NCBI GenBank assembly: GCA_963556695.1
Contig: CAUWAG010000004.1
Coordinates: 620,001-684,000, forward strand
DNA: 64,000 nucleotides
Reading direction: 5' to 3'
Source: Anthostomella pinea
Taxonomy: Eukaryota > Ascomycota > Sordariomycetes > Xylariales > Xylariaceae
The notes under the pieces: model-generated
Seen by the model: the letters and a program-made list of their open reading frames with translations, nothing else
Told to the model about the DNA's origin: nothing
Database searches by the model: none
In this document: positions 35,001 to 46,021 of the stretch, in pieces
Layout: each line of letters starts with the position of its first letter
How positions within the stretch are numbered: the stretch's first letter is position 1
Made by a program: the position numbers and the translations under genes

Positions 35001-36026
35001 AACATTGAAGATATGTAAGGTTGTACTGGAGTCAAGGATTGACGAGTTGAGTAAGGGGTAAGGGGCGGATTGTGGGATTTCAAAGTGTTCTGTTAAGGAG
35101 AGGAATTCCAGCTACTCTGGAGCGGCCAGAGTGGGCCTATATATATCCAAGATACTAAAGGAAAGGATACGTGGCCTTATATTGGCCACGTATGTGACAG
35201 AGTTACGAATGGGGATGGTGTCTTAAGGGATGACTATGGATGGGCTAACATAGCCCAGAATCCAACATGGTTGCATAGGAGGACTTTGTGTTATTTGCTA
35301 GATAAGATGCTGCTGCCTTCTTTGCATATATTAGCACATATTGTACTCTCTCGCCCCTTTCTGTGAGTTAATTGCGCGGTGTTTGTCTCTTAAAAATTCG
35401 TGCCACTTCCTCAAATAGTTTGTTGTCCCTTTCAAGCAGTATCTTGACCATTCGCTCCACACTGTGGTGGACTTTCTATCCATTTGGTCGCTTGTTTAGG
35501 AAGAAGTAAAAGCACTCTGTGAAGTGGTGCTCTTTACAATGGCATCCCTTGCATGCTTGAGTGGTTGAGGGAGCTTCTTTGTTATCTCTACCCCTTTTGC
35601 CAGACGCTCCCTGACTTCCTCCTCTGAAACCTCCTCTTGATCTATCTCTTTAGCCTCTTTGCTGTCTCTGGTTGTTGTTTTTTTCACCGGGGCCTCTGCC
35701 TCTTGTGTCTGATTGTTCTTGAGGATGCTCCTTTTCACTCTTATCTCCAATTGAGTCTCCTGTATCGTCAGGCTGTTCTCTATAAAGGGCTGGGAAACCC
35801 GCTTTCTATCTATTTAAAGGATTGGTAATGGCGCTCGTTATTATCCAGTCGTCGTGGAGGTCAAAGGCTATCTTGGAGTATGAAATACTGCCTTTAAGCA
35901 CTTCTTCCTTCTTGTTTGCCCTGGTTTAAGAAGACCAATTAGAGTTTATCAAGGCAACAGCGACTATAAAGTCATTAAACCAGGTTATTAGAGATAGAGC
36001 CTCAGAGACCCTGGCTCTTATAGCCC

Positions 36027-36241
36027 TGTCACAGCGAGCGTACTGGGGAGCTGGGACATGGCAGGCAGCAAGCAGCTATTACTCTATTGACAAGAATATC
36101 AAGACTAGAGAGGAAAAGGAAGAGAGAGAGAGAGATAGGTACAGTGAGAGGTTGCCCCTTTAAGGGGATCCCCTGGTCAGATCCTTCCCCTATTGGGAAG
36201 TATCCGCTTGTCATGTGGGAAGGTCTGTACAGGCCGTCACA
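36027..36241 (+). repeat. Solo LTR-like element, family A (about 215 bp), inside Copia gag
   Basis: TGTCACAGCGAGC to GGCCGTCACA, closely matching 25433-25644. Perfect 5-bp duplication AGCCC at 36022-36026 and 36242-36246. It interrupts gag after ELAIARA; the gag frame resumes on the far side as RAIRARVSEAL. Confidence 0.9.
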
Positions 36242-36906
36242 AGCCCTGGCTATAGCCAACTCCCACTCTTCAATCCAGCTGATAAAATCCTTCTCTTTCT
36301 TCTTTAGTACCCCCTTGTTGACCGTTGATATAATGGCACGGTAGTCAACTTGGGCCTGGTGCATGATATTCTCACTATAGATGGCTCCTTTAGTTGTGAG
36401 CTTTTGGTACCACTGGCAGAGGTTTTGTTCAGGGAGTAGTTTAGTCTCCTGCATGGTAGGATCGAAGGTTTCGAGAGTCCACTTGGTAAGTTTGGATATG
36501 GAGGCCTTGATTCGCTGATAGATCTTGTCTTTATGCTCAAATAGGGCGACGTTCATCTTGAAGTCAGCTGCTTCTTTTGTTGTAAGGTATGAAGCAAGGG
36601 CTCGTCCCTCCTCCACTGCTGTTTGAGCAGTTCTGATAGATTTCTTTGAATACTCTTCTGATAAGATATCTAGAGGCGTTGGTGCTGTTGGCCATGGAGT
36701 AGTTACCCCTGGCTCAATATGTTGCTAGATGTTGAGTGCTTCAGCTCTTTTCTGGAATTAGAGTCCCCAGCTGACAAAGTCCTTTTGAGACCAATAGTAC
36801 ACAGTTGCGTTCTGGGTTGGAATTGTGATATTCATCTTAAAATGGTTGTATAATACGGGTTTTGAAATATGGATGCCGGTTATGTAGATTCAATGAGACT
36901 CTTAAT

Positions 36907-37055
36907 TGTTGAATACACGGATGTTGATTGATTCTATTCATTGTGTTGCTCTGCGTGCAGAGATTGATCATCTGTCTTTTTGGTGGGTCAGATGCCCTTT
37001 GCGTCTCTGCCCCACTGGAGATCTTCTGGTGTCTATCTCCGGCTCCCATTCAACA
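36907..37055 (-). repeat. Copia 5' LTR (149 bp)
   Basis: Direct copy of 30968-31116. On the minus strand it precedes gag. Its outer end abuts the target duplication CCAGT at 37056. Confidence 0.92.
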
Positions 37056-38935
37056 CCAGTAGCACTAAAACCTGCTCGAATATCTCCTGGTATCATAGCA
37101 GCATTATGTGCTTCACAAAACGCTGTAAGGAAGTCCTCTTTTGAAACGTGGGTTATATGATGCCGGATAAGATCCTTAATCATGCAACTGTAAGCTAATT
37201 TGAGCGGGCTAAAACAATTGATATCTAAAGGCTGGGGCCTATATGACGAGTAGGTAGGCATACAAAGGGTAATAATGCTATTATTCTGACAATAATTCTT
37301 AAAGACCTAGGAACAGTGGCTTTTATGGCCATCTAGGATGAGAAGGTGTTTACCGGCGGTCATACGCGGTCTGGTATACTTGTCAAAATGCTGAATCCGT
37401 TGTCAGACACGGCTACCTTCTAATTGCGTGGTAATGTTGTGTTGCAATACCATGACGCGAGGTGGGTTTTGCCCTATAAAATGATGAATGGCGGGAACAT
37501 TCAACCATCAGCATTAATAGCAGAGATTACTGTAGACCATTCTCTGTTGCTTTGCTGAGTTTGTCTAGGCCTGCCACGTCTTTCAGCGCTTGTAATGACC
37601 ATGCTAGACCAAATAATGCCTATCATAAACCCAGTCTCATCCAAGTTGTAAATGTCCGCGTCTTGGATACTATGTTTTGCGAGTGCTGCTGCAACTTGGC
37701 AAAACCACGCGTGATACGCGTCTGGATCTTTGTTCAAGACCCTTTGATAGTCTATCCCCTAATAAAAACGCGTCCGAAGACCTGGTGTATGTTTGATGAA
37801 GTTTGCTGTTCAGTTCTTTCCGACGCGTCCAGCCCCACGCTCCGCAAACAACTGATTCGCCATATCTTCAACATAAGTATAACAGGGCGGAAATTCTCAC
37901 GCATTCAGGTCAAGTTTGAAAGAGCAAATGGTATTTTCTTCAGAAACAGTGAGTTTCAAAGAATTGGGCATGCTATTGCGTCATGATGGTCGGCCAGTGA
38001 TTCTTTGAGCCAGTGTAGAAATTGGTAGGTAGAAAGTTTTAGCAAGCTTTCGAACAGAAATATGAGGGTCTCGTTTTTTAGCTTAGACAGCTAGCTGCAT
38101 GTCTGATTTGTTATAATGCGGTGCCATTGTTATGGGTGGAGGAATATTGGTTAAAAGTTGAAAGTTTGTGAAGTTCGTGAAAGTGTCCCGCTTGCTTGTA
38201 ACCTACGTTATATTAGAAATTTTACTAATAATTATAAAGTATTAACATAAATTAAGGCCTTTAAAGTTTTGATAATTATAAACAATTATTACCTAAACAT
38301 TAATTGAGCTTTAAACCGAGATTTTAAAATATATTTAAAGAAGACCAGATCGATTTCTTTACTACTATTTTTATTAAACTTCATATCGCCTTTATTACCT
38401 CAAAGTTATCTTAATTTAATTAGTATTTATCGACTAAATATATATAAGTTATTAACTAAGTGTTATATTATTTATACGGTATTTGTAAATACGTAATATA
38501 ATACGGGAAAGGTAGAAGCTTTAAATAGCTATTTTACGGAAGTAATACATCTTATAAAAACAATACAAAGGATTATGAAATTTTTAAAAAATACGTTATA
38601 TCTTTATTTAATAAATTAATCGTTTAAAAGGTTAATGAATAAGATATTATTATTATATTAAGTGTTAAACTTAAATTCTTAGTTATTATATAACTAATCA
38701 CAGGGCTATTTTTTATCAACTTATTTAAAGTATTTTCTTTCAAGTTAAGTAAGGCTTTAAATCAGATATTTAATAATAAGTAAACTATTTGTTTACCTAC
38801 TTAAAAAGCTGTTAAACTATAAACGAAGTTTTATTACATTAATATTTACGCTTACTAATTAAAATAACAAGTTTAAAAAGAAATTATCTCGGTATGGTAA
38901 ATCCAAACGAATAAAATAGCAGCAGATAGTCTTAT

Positions 38936-39109
38936 TGACACACGTCACCAGGGGTGGTAGATGTAGTGGCTGGAGAGACCCACTGTAACTAGCTAGATAG
39001 ATTAGATAAGGGCTGCACACACTGTAGATTTGTGCAGCCTCTGCACATCTAGCTTGGGTTCTCCAACCCCCACCCACAAACCAATATACACCTATAAACA
39101 CACGCTTCA
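38936..39109. repeat. Solo LTR-like element, family D (174 bp)
   Basis: GC-normal segment from TGACACACGTCACC to CACACGCTTCA, flanked by the 5-bp duplication CTTAT (38931-38935 and 39110-39114). The ends are TG...CA but match each other less well than in families A and B. No gene inside. Confidence 0.65.
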
Positions 39110-39406
39110 CTTATAAAAGCTTCATTAAAAGAGAAGTTTTAGACTTTTCAAATCACTGTTAAATAGTTAATATCTTCCTTTAAACCAAGAAAGTATAACG
39201 GGCAGCTTTAAAAGAAAACTAGAACTTAAAAAGTATAAGTAGATTATTTTCGCAATTAAAATGCTTTATTATCTATGAAAACGTCGAATTTTGCCTTGAA
39301 TGAATCTTATTAAAAAGATTAAATAACTTTATAACATTTAAAAAAAGTATATTAAATAGCGTAGCAGTTTTAATGGCTTTTAAAGGGGTAGCAGTGTAAT
39401 AATAAG

Positions 39407-39621
39407 TGTCACGGGGCAAGCAGAAGGTTTGGACGAAGATGCGCAGCAATGACCTCTGTTGAACAAAAATACTTTGGTGAGGAGGGAAAGAAAGATCTGA
39501 AGCACCAGCTCAATCTCGTGGTGGGATAGATCTCAAATCCCGACCCACAATTATCTAGCTATCTGTGCAGCGGCAACGTGTCTGCCTTACCAACCACCTG
39601 ATGGATAGTTGATCCATCACA
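39407..39621. repeat. Solo LTR-like element, family C (215 bp)
   Basis: TGTCACGGGGCAAG to GATCCATCACA, flanked by the perfect 5-bp duplication ATAAG (39402-39406 and 39622-39626). Its ends resemble those of families A and B (TGTCA.GG...TCACA), but the interior differs. Confidence 0.85.
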
Positions 39622-39870
39622 ATAAGGCCTTTAAAGCATTTCAATATATTATAATATATTATAAAGTTCTTTACCTTTATAACAACTTAATTTTCTTAAG
39701 AGATTTATTAAAATACCACGTTTTATATTATATAAATTATTTACGCACTGTTTAACACTTTATGCGTAAAACGGGAACTTATTTAACAAAGAATAAACAT
39801 TCTATACTCCTCTCTTTATAAGACTAAAACTGTATAAAATCAACTCTCTATTTCTACCTTATAGGTATAA

Positions 39871-40982
39871 TATGAGCGAGCCCTTCGGTGTAAGCATCGA
39901 AAGAAGCCAGTGCCCACAACTTAACACTCGACTTACCACTTTGTACAAAACTAGATCCTCACCCTCGAACCTCGCTTTCTGGGTCTCTATCTGCCTCTGA
40001 TCCCTCCGTCTCCGGCCGGGCGGCACTCTCTCCCATCCAAGCCAAGTCTAGGGTCGACTAGAAAACCTACAGTGCAAGGTCTAGGTAGACGAGGATGAAT
40101 ACGAGGACTTGCCTTGTAGATAGGTCCTTATCGCTCTGTGGTTTAGACGTTAAACCTAAGTACGTATATGCAGGTACACGCTAGCCAAGGAGGTATCTCG
40201 GCAGCTCGGCTGGAAGCGTGTGAATCAACGCTTTGACCACTTTTAGATCGAAAGATTATCTCAACAGCCGTTGCCAGACAGTTCCATCTGGGCCTTTCAT
40301 CCCGTCCATCATTCATCCCTCAAGGAAACAAGATGCCGTGTTCCTTATTAGAAGAGAGACTATTCAATTCCACTCGACCGATCAATAATCTAAGGTTAGC
40401 GACAGTTCCTGCATGTGTCAAGCGCTTACCCAGCTGATCAGTGCCGCATACGGTACAGCCCACATCATGGATTCAGCCCTCCGGCCCCCGCATCAACCGG
40501 CCGGTTCCGTGCCATTGAGACATATTAGTCTAATGGATGACGGCAAAGTACTCAATAGGCTATAGCCAGTGTCTTATCAAGTGAATCTCACGTCAGAATA
40601 CCTGGGCCACCTGCCCGCCTGCCAGCCCTGCTTGATACCTACTGCGTGCAATATGCGAGCCCCAATCAGAAGGCCCGATCTTTATTGCCTCTCTCGGTTC
40701 AGCCCTCTTTAGGAAGGTGAATGTAACCCTGAGGCGTGCTAAGGTGAACGTTCAACGATAAGCTGCACCTGCAGTCACATCGGGCGATGCATACTCGACG
40801 TAGTGATTCACCGACGAGTGTCGCTGCCGTGACCCTGCCGTCGGTTGCTACCCCAGACCCAAGATCTGCCATAAAAACAAGCTTTCTTGTCCCAACAGCA
40901 TGGCCTGGTTCTCTTGGCTCTCCCGTCCTTCACCCACTGGCCCCTGAGCAGGAAGCATACTCCCAAGTGGTATCTATTCAAC
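39871..40982. other. Intergenic region upstream of the sedolisin gene
   Basis: Normal GC content and no supported gene. It holds the promoter of the protease gene. Short frames overlap each other without motifs. Confidence 0.5.
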
Positions 40983-43211
40983 ATGCTTTTCTCAGCTCTT
41001 CTCGTGGCACTTGCCTCCTCCGCCATATCAGCCCCATCGTTGTTGAGCAGACACGTGCTGCATGAGAAGCGTGATGGCACGCCGCACCTGTGGGAGAAGC
41101 GGCATCGGGCGACACCCAGCCAAGTACTGCCCATTCGCATTGGTCTTCGCCAGCGCAACATCGAGAATGCCGAGAGCTACATATACGACGTCGCTGATCC
41201 CGACTCGCCCAATTTTGGTATGTTTACTAAGACTGGCCGATACACATGCGTCAAGTATACCACGGACATTGAGTTACTGATTGACCTCGACCACAGGCAA
41301 GCATTGGACTGCTGAAGAGGTCGCCAATGTGTTTTCTCCGCACCCCGATACCAAGAACGCAGTGGTGAACTGGCTCGTTGACTCGGGAGTTGACCGCTCT
41401 CGGCTGTCGCTGTCCAAGGGTAGGTGATTCGCTCAAACCGGCCGGGCACTGCCTATGCTCATCATTTCCAGGTCACAACTGGGTACAGTTCGACGGCACC
41501 GTAGAGGAAGCGGAAAACCTCTTTGCAACAGAGTATTGGCATTTCGAGCATGTCGAGAATGGCGGACATCGCCTTGCTGTCGACGCCTACAGCCTGCCGG
41601 AACATGTCCAGAAGCATGTGGACTTCGTCATGCCCACCGTCCAGCTCGACGGTCTGAAGCCTGTTGCCAACACGATTCACGGAGGCGATGCTTTGGCAAA
41701 GATGCCCCAGGGAGAAACTCTGGGCTCGCTGCCGTGTGGGCAACTGATTACCGTTGAATGCTTGCGTAAGTTGTATAAGTTCCCCGCCGGCAAGACGGCG
41801 GCTGCGGGTAACGAAATTGGCATTGCTGAATGGGCCGACTATCTCTACGGACCTGACTTGCCTCTCTTCTTCAAGAACTTCACGGATCCCGAAATCCCTG
41901 CTGACACGAAGCCCGAGTTCATCGCTATCGATGGTGGCTTGACAGCTAATCTAACAACTATCGCGATTGGATCTGGTGTTGAAGCCGCTCTCGATGTCCA
42001 GTCAGCCTACTCAATCGTCCATCCTCAGGGGGTCCGATACTACCAGGTTGGTGACGGCATCAATGTTGATAGCGTCGGGACTTTCAACATCTTTCTTGAT
42101 GCATTGGACGAAAGCTATTGCACGTACGAAGGCGGAGATCAGCCCTATGTCGGTGAGTACCAAGACCCAATATAACTTGCGAAGGAGAAGGTGCGTGGAG
42201 CTAGACCTAACATCACATAAGATCCTGCATACCCTGACCCGAACGACAACAACTTGGGCTATCAAGGCCCACTACAGTGCGGTGGTGCTCCCAAGTCCAA
42301 CGTCATCTCCGTGAGTTACGGGCAGATTGAGGTAAGTGACGCACCATAGGACGATGAGACTCATACTGACGAGAAGAATCAGGGCGCTCTGCCATACTTC
42401 TACCAAGTCCGCCAATGCCACGAATGGATGAAGCTGGGACTCCAGGGTGTCAGTGTCCTCTATGCCAGCGGAGACTCTGGTGTTGCGAACCGCTACAATT
42501 CCGGCTATCCCAACTCGTGCCTCAACGCGGACCAGCTGTTCGTAGACAACAACGGAACACGGTTTTCCCCGTCGTTTCCCGTCAACTGCCCGTATATCAC
42601 TTCTGGTAAGCATCAGAGTCCACGCGCTGACCACGGTTGATTTGACCTAACCTTGTCCGATAGTCGGCGCGACTACACTCATTGGAAACGACACGGAGAG
42701 CGGAGAGCGAGCTGTTTCCGTACCTAGCACTGGGCCGGCAAACGCATACTATTCCGGAGGCGGCTTCTCAAACATTTTCCCTTTGCCCTCGTACCAAGCT
42801 TCGGCTGTCCAGCACTTCAATGAGCACTACGCCCCCAATTACGGACCGAACGTGTACAACACCAGCGGCAAAGCTCGTGGGTTTCCCGACGTGGCAGCCA
42901 TCGGACTCAGCGTGGCCACCGTCTGGAACGCATCCTTGTACGGTGTCGGCGGCACCAGTGCCAGCACTCCGATATTCGCGGGCATCGTGACGCTGCTAAA
43001 CGAGGCGCGGATCGCGATTGGCAAGGGCCCGATTGGCTTCTTGAACCCGACGTTCTACAAGCACCCCCAAGCGTTCAACGATATCACGATTGGAAACAAC
43101 CCCGGCTGTGGGACGGACGGGTTCAACGCGACCCCCGGGTGGGACCCCGTGACTGGGCTCGGGACACCCAACTATGAGAAGTTGCTGCCTATCTTTTTGG
43201 ACCTTCCTTAG
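40983..43211 (+). CDS. Secreted sedolisin / tripeptidyl-peptidase (peptidase family S53)
   Basis: Six exons (40983-41217, 41297-41419, 41472-42152, 42222-42331, 42383-42605, 42664-43211) encode 639 residues. All five introns are 51-79 nt and restore the family frame. Residues 1-17 form a signal peptide (MLFSALLVALASSAISA), followed by the activation propeptide (to about 200; KHWTAEEVANVFSP). The catalytic triad is visible as Glu290 and Asp294 (VEAALDVQSA) and Ser556 (GGTSASTP). Asp414 in ASGDSGV is the oxyanion residue. DITIGNNPGC and GWDPVTGLGTPNY near the end form the calcium site. Sedolisins work outside the cell at acidic pH and release tripeptides from proteins. Several N-glycosylation sequons fit secretion. 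The start at 40983 is preferred over an in-frame upstream ATG because it begins the signal peptide. Confidence 0.95.
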
Positions 43212-43450
43212 GCCAGATACTTCCTCTCAAGGAACAAGGCCTCTGCGGATCACAGGTAGACGACTGTACCTTATAACCTGAAGGTTGTATTACGTAGATA
43301 ATATTATGGGAATATAACTATGATCCACGACTCTCGGGTGAGGCAGAGGCTGCACCATTGAATACTCACTTAGCCTCTTCGAGGTACGCAGACGATGTGA
43401 AGGACAACATAATCAATCATCATACACTTAAGTAGCAGCTTCTTTGCAGA

Positions 43451-46021
43451 CTACTCTGCCTCCGTGCTTCCGAGCCATCCCGGATACAAGGCTTTAACGA
43501 GGCTATATCGGTTCCGAGCCCTAGCCTCCCCCGGCCGAGCGCCATTGGTGGTGCTCGCAGTGATAGACAGATCCAGTCCGTAGTCCTCCGCGTACGTCTG
43601 GAGGTCCTGCAGAAAGCTCAGCGCGACCTCGACGTCTCCCATCTCCCTAGCCTGTGCATCCTTGCACACCTCAGCGAAAGCGGTGGCGATATCCGACCCC
43701 GTTCGCATGACGACCTGGCAGACCAGCCCCCGCCGCTGCGGGAAGAAGTTGAGAAAGTCGGCGAGGAACCTGGTGTTAGACTGGCGGTGGTGGTGATCTC
43801 CGGTTGAGTCCGAGTGGCCCAGGACGACGCCCGTGAGCGCCTCGCGCGCGTATTCTTCTGCTAGGGGCTTGTCGCCCTGCAGGAAGTGCAGCTTGGCGAG
43901 CTCACTTAGCCGCTCAAAGGGGGTGGGAAGCCGGGGTTCGAATCCGGTGGCTTCGCGTATCTCCTTGAAGATGTTCACGAGGGGGAGCACGTATACGAAT
44001 GCGGAGGTTGTCGCGATGACCTGGCCGTATACGACGCTGAAGCGGTGGTCGAACACCCACGCGCCGGAGTCGCCTCTGCTTAGACCTGGTTTGTTCGTTA
44101 GAGTTAGGGTGGGTGCACTCAGCCCTCATGAGTCTCCGCACGCGCCATGTTGGAAGAATTCCACATCACACGTGAGATCTTGGAAATACTGGAATAAGCA
44201 GACAGGAATAAGCAGCTCATGGCCATCAAGTCATCTCAGATGCTTATTCCAGCGTGCTTATTCCATTTATGATGAAAGCACTTTCGCTTGGTGGATGAGG
44301 AGTGTAGGGAGACTTATGAGGGTTCAGTGTAGGTAGGAGTAAGTTTGGTTGGGCTTACTTGGACCCGACGTGTAGTACGCTTTCCAGGCCTCCATCAGCT
44401 CCCCGGATGGCATGCGGAGATACGTTCGATCCGACGCCATGGTCAACTGCTGCATTTTGCTGATACCTCCATATACATGCACAAGACCGATTTGTGGCTT
44501 GGGAGCAACTTCGGTCAAGTAGATGGGGTCGGATGGATGGGTGTCGTGTTCATTGTGGAAACGCACGAAGTTGGCCAGTCTTCTGCGCGGATCCTGTACC
44601 ATCACCAGCGCCCAATCAGTCCGGGGGACGTCGATACGAGCGAGGTTGGTTGCCTGCGATGGAGAAGGCTGGGACTCATGAGGCTCTTTGGATCCGGACG
44701 TTTGGAGCATGTGTTCTTGTTGAGTTGTGAATACCAGGGGTGAGTCGATGTCCCCGTCGTATTCGGTCTTTTCGATGTCTTTCTCTACTAGCGGCCAAGG
44801 GCTTGGTGGTGGTGCTGTTGCTTGGCTGGTGTGGCTCGCAGTGATGGCGTAGAATTCGCCTTTCAACGTTATTATACCGCCGATGGTGACGAGGCGCCGA
44901 CTCGCCCCTGTCCCTAGCGTAATGGTTGTCCCGCACAGTGAGCTTATCCGTGGTCGTCTTGTTGAAACGGTGTTGGTGGTTGAATTTGTCTTCAGGGGGT
45001 CTGAGCTCGGCCTTACAGCCCGTAGGGCATCCGTTGGACATAATACTGACATTGGTTGACGAAACCCGTAGCTCATCGCACTTGGGCCCGACATCGCGGT
45101 ACTGCGGCCATGCGTAACTGTGCTGGAACTCGATGCCAGTACAGTGATATCCTCCATCAAGAAGCAAATTCGGAGCGGCGGGTGGTACTCTCTCCAAAAA
45201 CGTCTCTTGGACAATGTTGCGTGCAAACGCTTCACCTCTTGTTCGTTTCTGATACCGCGAAAGCGAATGTAAGGCACGCAGGGCGAGTCCGGGTCTGGAC
45301 CTTGCACAGTGACCTGGTCGAATCCAATCCACCGACCCTGGAATTGTCTGAGGGGATCGTTCTCCGGCGTCGCCCGATCCCGGGATGCTGATCTCAGGAA
45401 GTCAACGAACTTGTCGTATTTTGATTCTGCTTCCAGGTCGAAATCTTTGTCTTCTCTTGCTTGAAGATGGCACAGGGAGGCCCATCTGGTCGTCAGGAGC
45501 TTCTCAACAACACTGGTGACACGAGACAGACTGATTGTAATGTCTCTCCTTGGGAGCACTGACTTCGGGGGTTTCTGATGAGAAGTAAACGGGATGCGAC
45601 TGGGGTCATCGGCTCCAGCAGTTCTGCCCTTCTCTCGGTCACTGACTGCGCTCTTGCTGTGATGAGACTCGGTAACTGGGTGTTCCTTAGCAGCCAATGG
45701 ACTGTGAAGGTTTTTCGGCCGGTAATCCGGCTGGGCCTCTGACGGCTTGGTTGATGTTGGAAACACTGAATATGTTGCCGTCGCCTTGGTTGCCGTGGTA
45801 TGTTCGGTGTCCCTCTCGCGGCCAAGGGTACATGTGTCGTCACCACCACTCCAAGCATAATGTGTACCTAGCTGGGCTAGATTGTGCTGCTTTATTACAT
45901 TGACACTCAGTTTTGAGTCTCTCCTCGGGATACTTTCGAGGAGAGTAGGGGGACTTGGGATTCCAGCTCTTATATCCTGGTCTGATCGATTGAGCTGATG
46001 GTGATGTTGCAGAAGCGACAT
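43451..46021 (-). CDS. Trypsin-like serine protease-fold protein, fungal, unknown role
   Basis: Two exons (46021-44359 and 44085-43451) encode 765 residues; the 273-nt intron (44358-44086) joins TSGPS to LSRGDSGAW. The central part has the chymotrypsin-fold signature in the right order: CGTTITLGTGASRRLVTIGG ... YAITASHT with His397, RTDWALVMV with Asp469, and SRGDSGAWV with Ser561. Next comes VYGQVIATTSAFVYVLPLV, as in a fungal family of cytoplasmic trypsin-like domains. The N-terminal 160 residues are low-complexity. The last 100 residues have a Leu/Ala helical region (RLSELAKLHFLQGDKPLAEEYAREAL). No signal peptide. Such domains occur in fungi alone or joined to signalling modules; none is seen here. 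The start codon is uncertain. Confidence 0.75.
44190..44265. repeat. Double inverted repeat inside the protease-gene intron
   Basis: GGAATAAGCA occurs at 44191-44200 and 44205-44214, and its exact complement TGCTTATTCC at 44241-44250 and 44255-44264. The outer arms extend to 11 bases (44190, 44265). Spacers within each arm are 4 bases and the loop is 26 bases. The block lies wholly in the intron, which is about five times the usual intron length here. Confidence 0.85.

Larger units (their letters stand above)
31207..36835 (-). pseudogene. Degenerate Copia polyprotein (gag-pro-int-RT-RNase H)
   Basis: Starts at 36835 (MNITIPTQNATVYYW) and ends at 31207. Recognised in order: gag (36616-36242, continuing below the insertion, with a CCHC-like CKGCHCKEHHFTEC near 35530); protease region near 34955 (TAHDSLGPF, NLVSLRQL); integrase (LGHPGPEV, QCDWCGKAK, SIDFLDLKKDLDGY, PFSPHIQDQNGGVERS) near 34580-34050; the Copia-type GCKMFAM/YLVGY region near 33880; reverse transcriptase, where the catalytic YVDD reads YVDN near 32470; and RNase H (LRIWCDNQQTIKLV, KHIDIHNHWLKE, TDGLIKALP). 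Many in-frame stops and frame changes, and two insertions, make it inactive. Confidence 0.9.
30968..37055 (-). mobile_element. Full-length Ty1/Copia LTR retrotransposon (degenerate)
   Basis: Two 149-bp direct LTRs (30968-31116 and 36907-37055), starting TGTTGAATACACGG and ending CCCATTCAACA, bound 6088 bp. The 5-bp duplication CCAGT lies at 30963-30967 and 37056-37060. On the minus strand the order is gag, protease, integrase, reverse transcriptase, RNase H, the Copia order. A purine tract (TTTTGGGGGGGGG) precedes the 3' LTR. The LTRs differ at about a dozen sites by eye, so it is not recent. Two short LTR-like elements have landed in it (31804-32080 and 36027-36241). Confidence 0.92.
30410..38127 (-). 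pseudogene. Broken Pogo/Fot1 transposase (two halves around the Copia element)
   Basis: The N-terminal part starts at 38127 (MAPHYNKSDMQLAV) and has the helix-turn-helix and CENP-B-like region (VRKLAKTFYLPISTLAQRITGRPS, DVEDMANQLFAERGAGRVG with small changes), then DIYNLDETGFM of the DDE domain and ITHVSKEDFLTAF up to GFSATG near 37061. The reading resumes at 30967 as TGLVPFDPESF and runs to 30410. The end has SSPTSIIDTLSSF and a zinc-knuckle-like CGVCSNTGHNAQTC tail, as in fungal Pogo proteins. Several in-frame stops show it is dead apart from the insertion. Confidence 0.85.
30305..38208 (-). mobile_element. Pogo/Fot1-type DNA transposon, split by a Copia insertion
   Basis: 26-bp terminal inverted repeats lie at 30305-30330 and 38183-38208 (ACGTAGGT.ACAAGC.AG.GGGACAC; three differences), each flanked by TA (30303-30304 and 38209-38210), the expected target. 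Removing the Copia element and its duplicated CCAGT leaves about 1.81 kb, a normal size for this group. The transposase on the minus strand is broken (separate entry). Confidence 0.88.
38209..39870. repeat. AT-rich, RIP-like island, right part
   Basis: Same very low GC and TA-rich composition as 25150-30304, with no usable open frame. It contains two GC-normal short insertions (38936-39109 and 39407-39621). Its last part, about 39621-39745, aligns in the same orientation with the left edge of the island at about 25150-25263. Normal composition returns near 39870. Confidence 0.85.

Noticed and set aside
43935..43945. GGTTCGAATCC, the T-loop sequence of a tRNA
   Set aside because: It lies in the coding exon of the trypsin-like gene and no acceptor, D-arm or anticodon arm can be folded around it.
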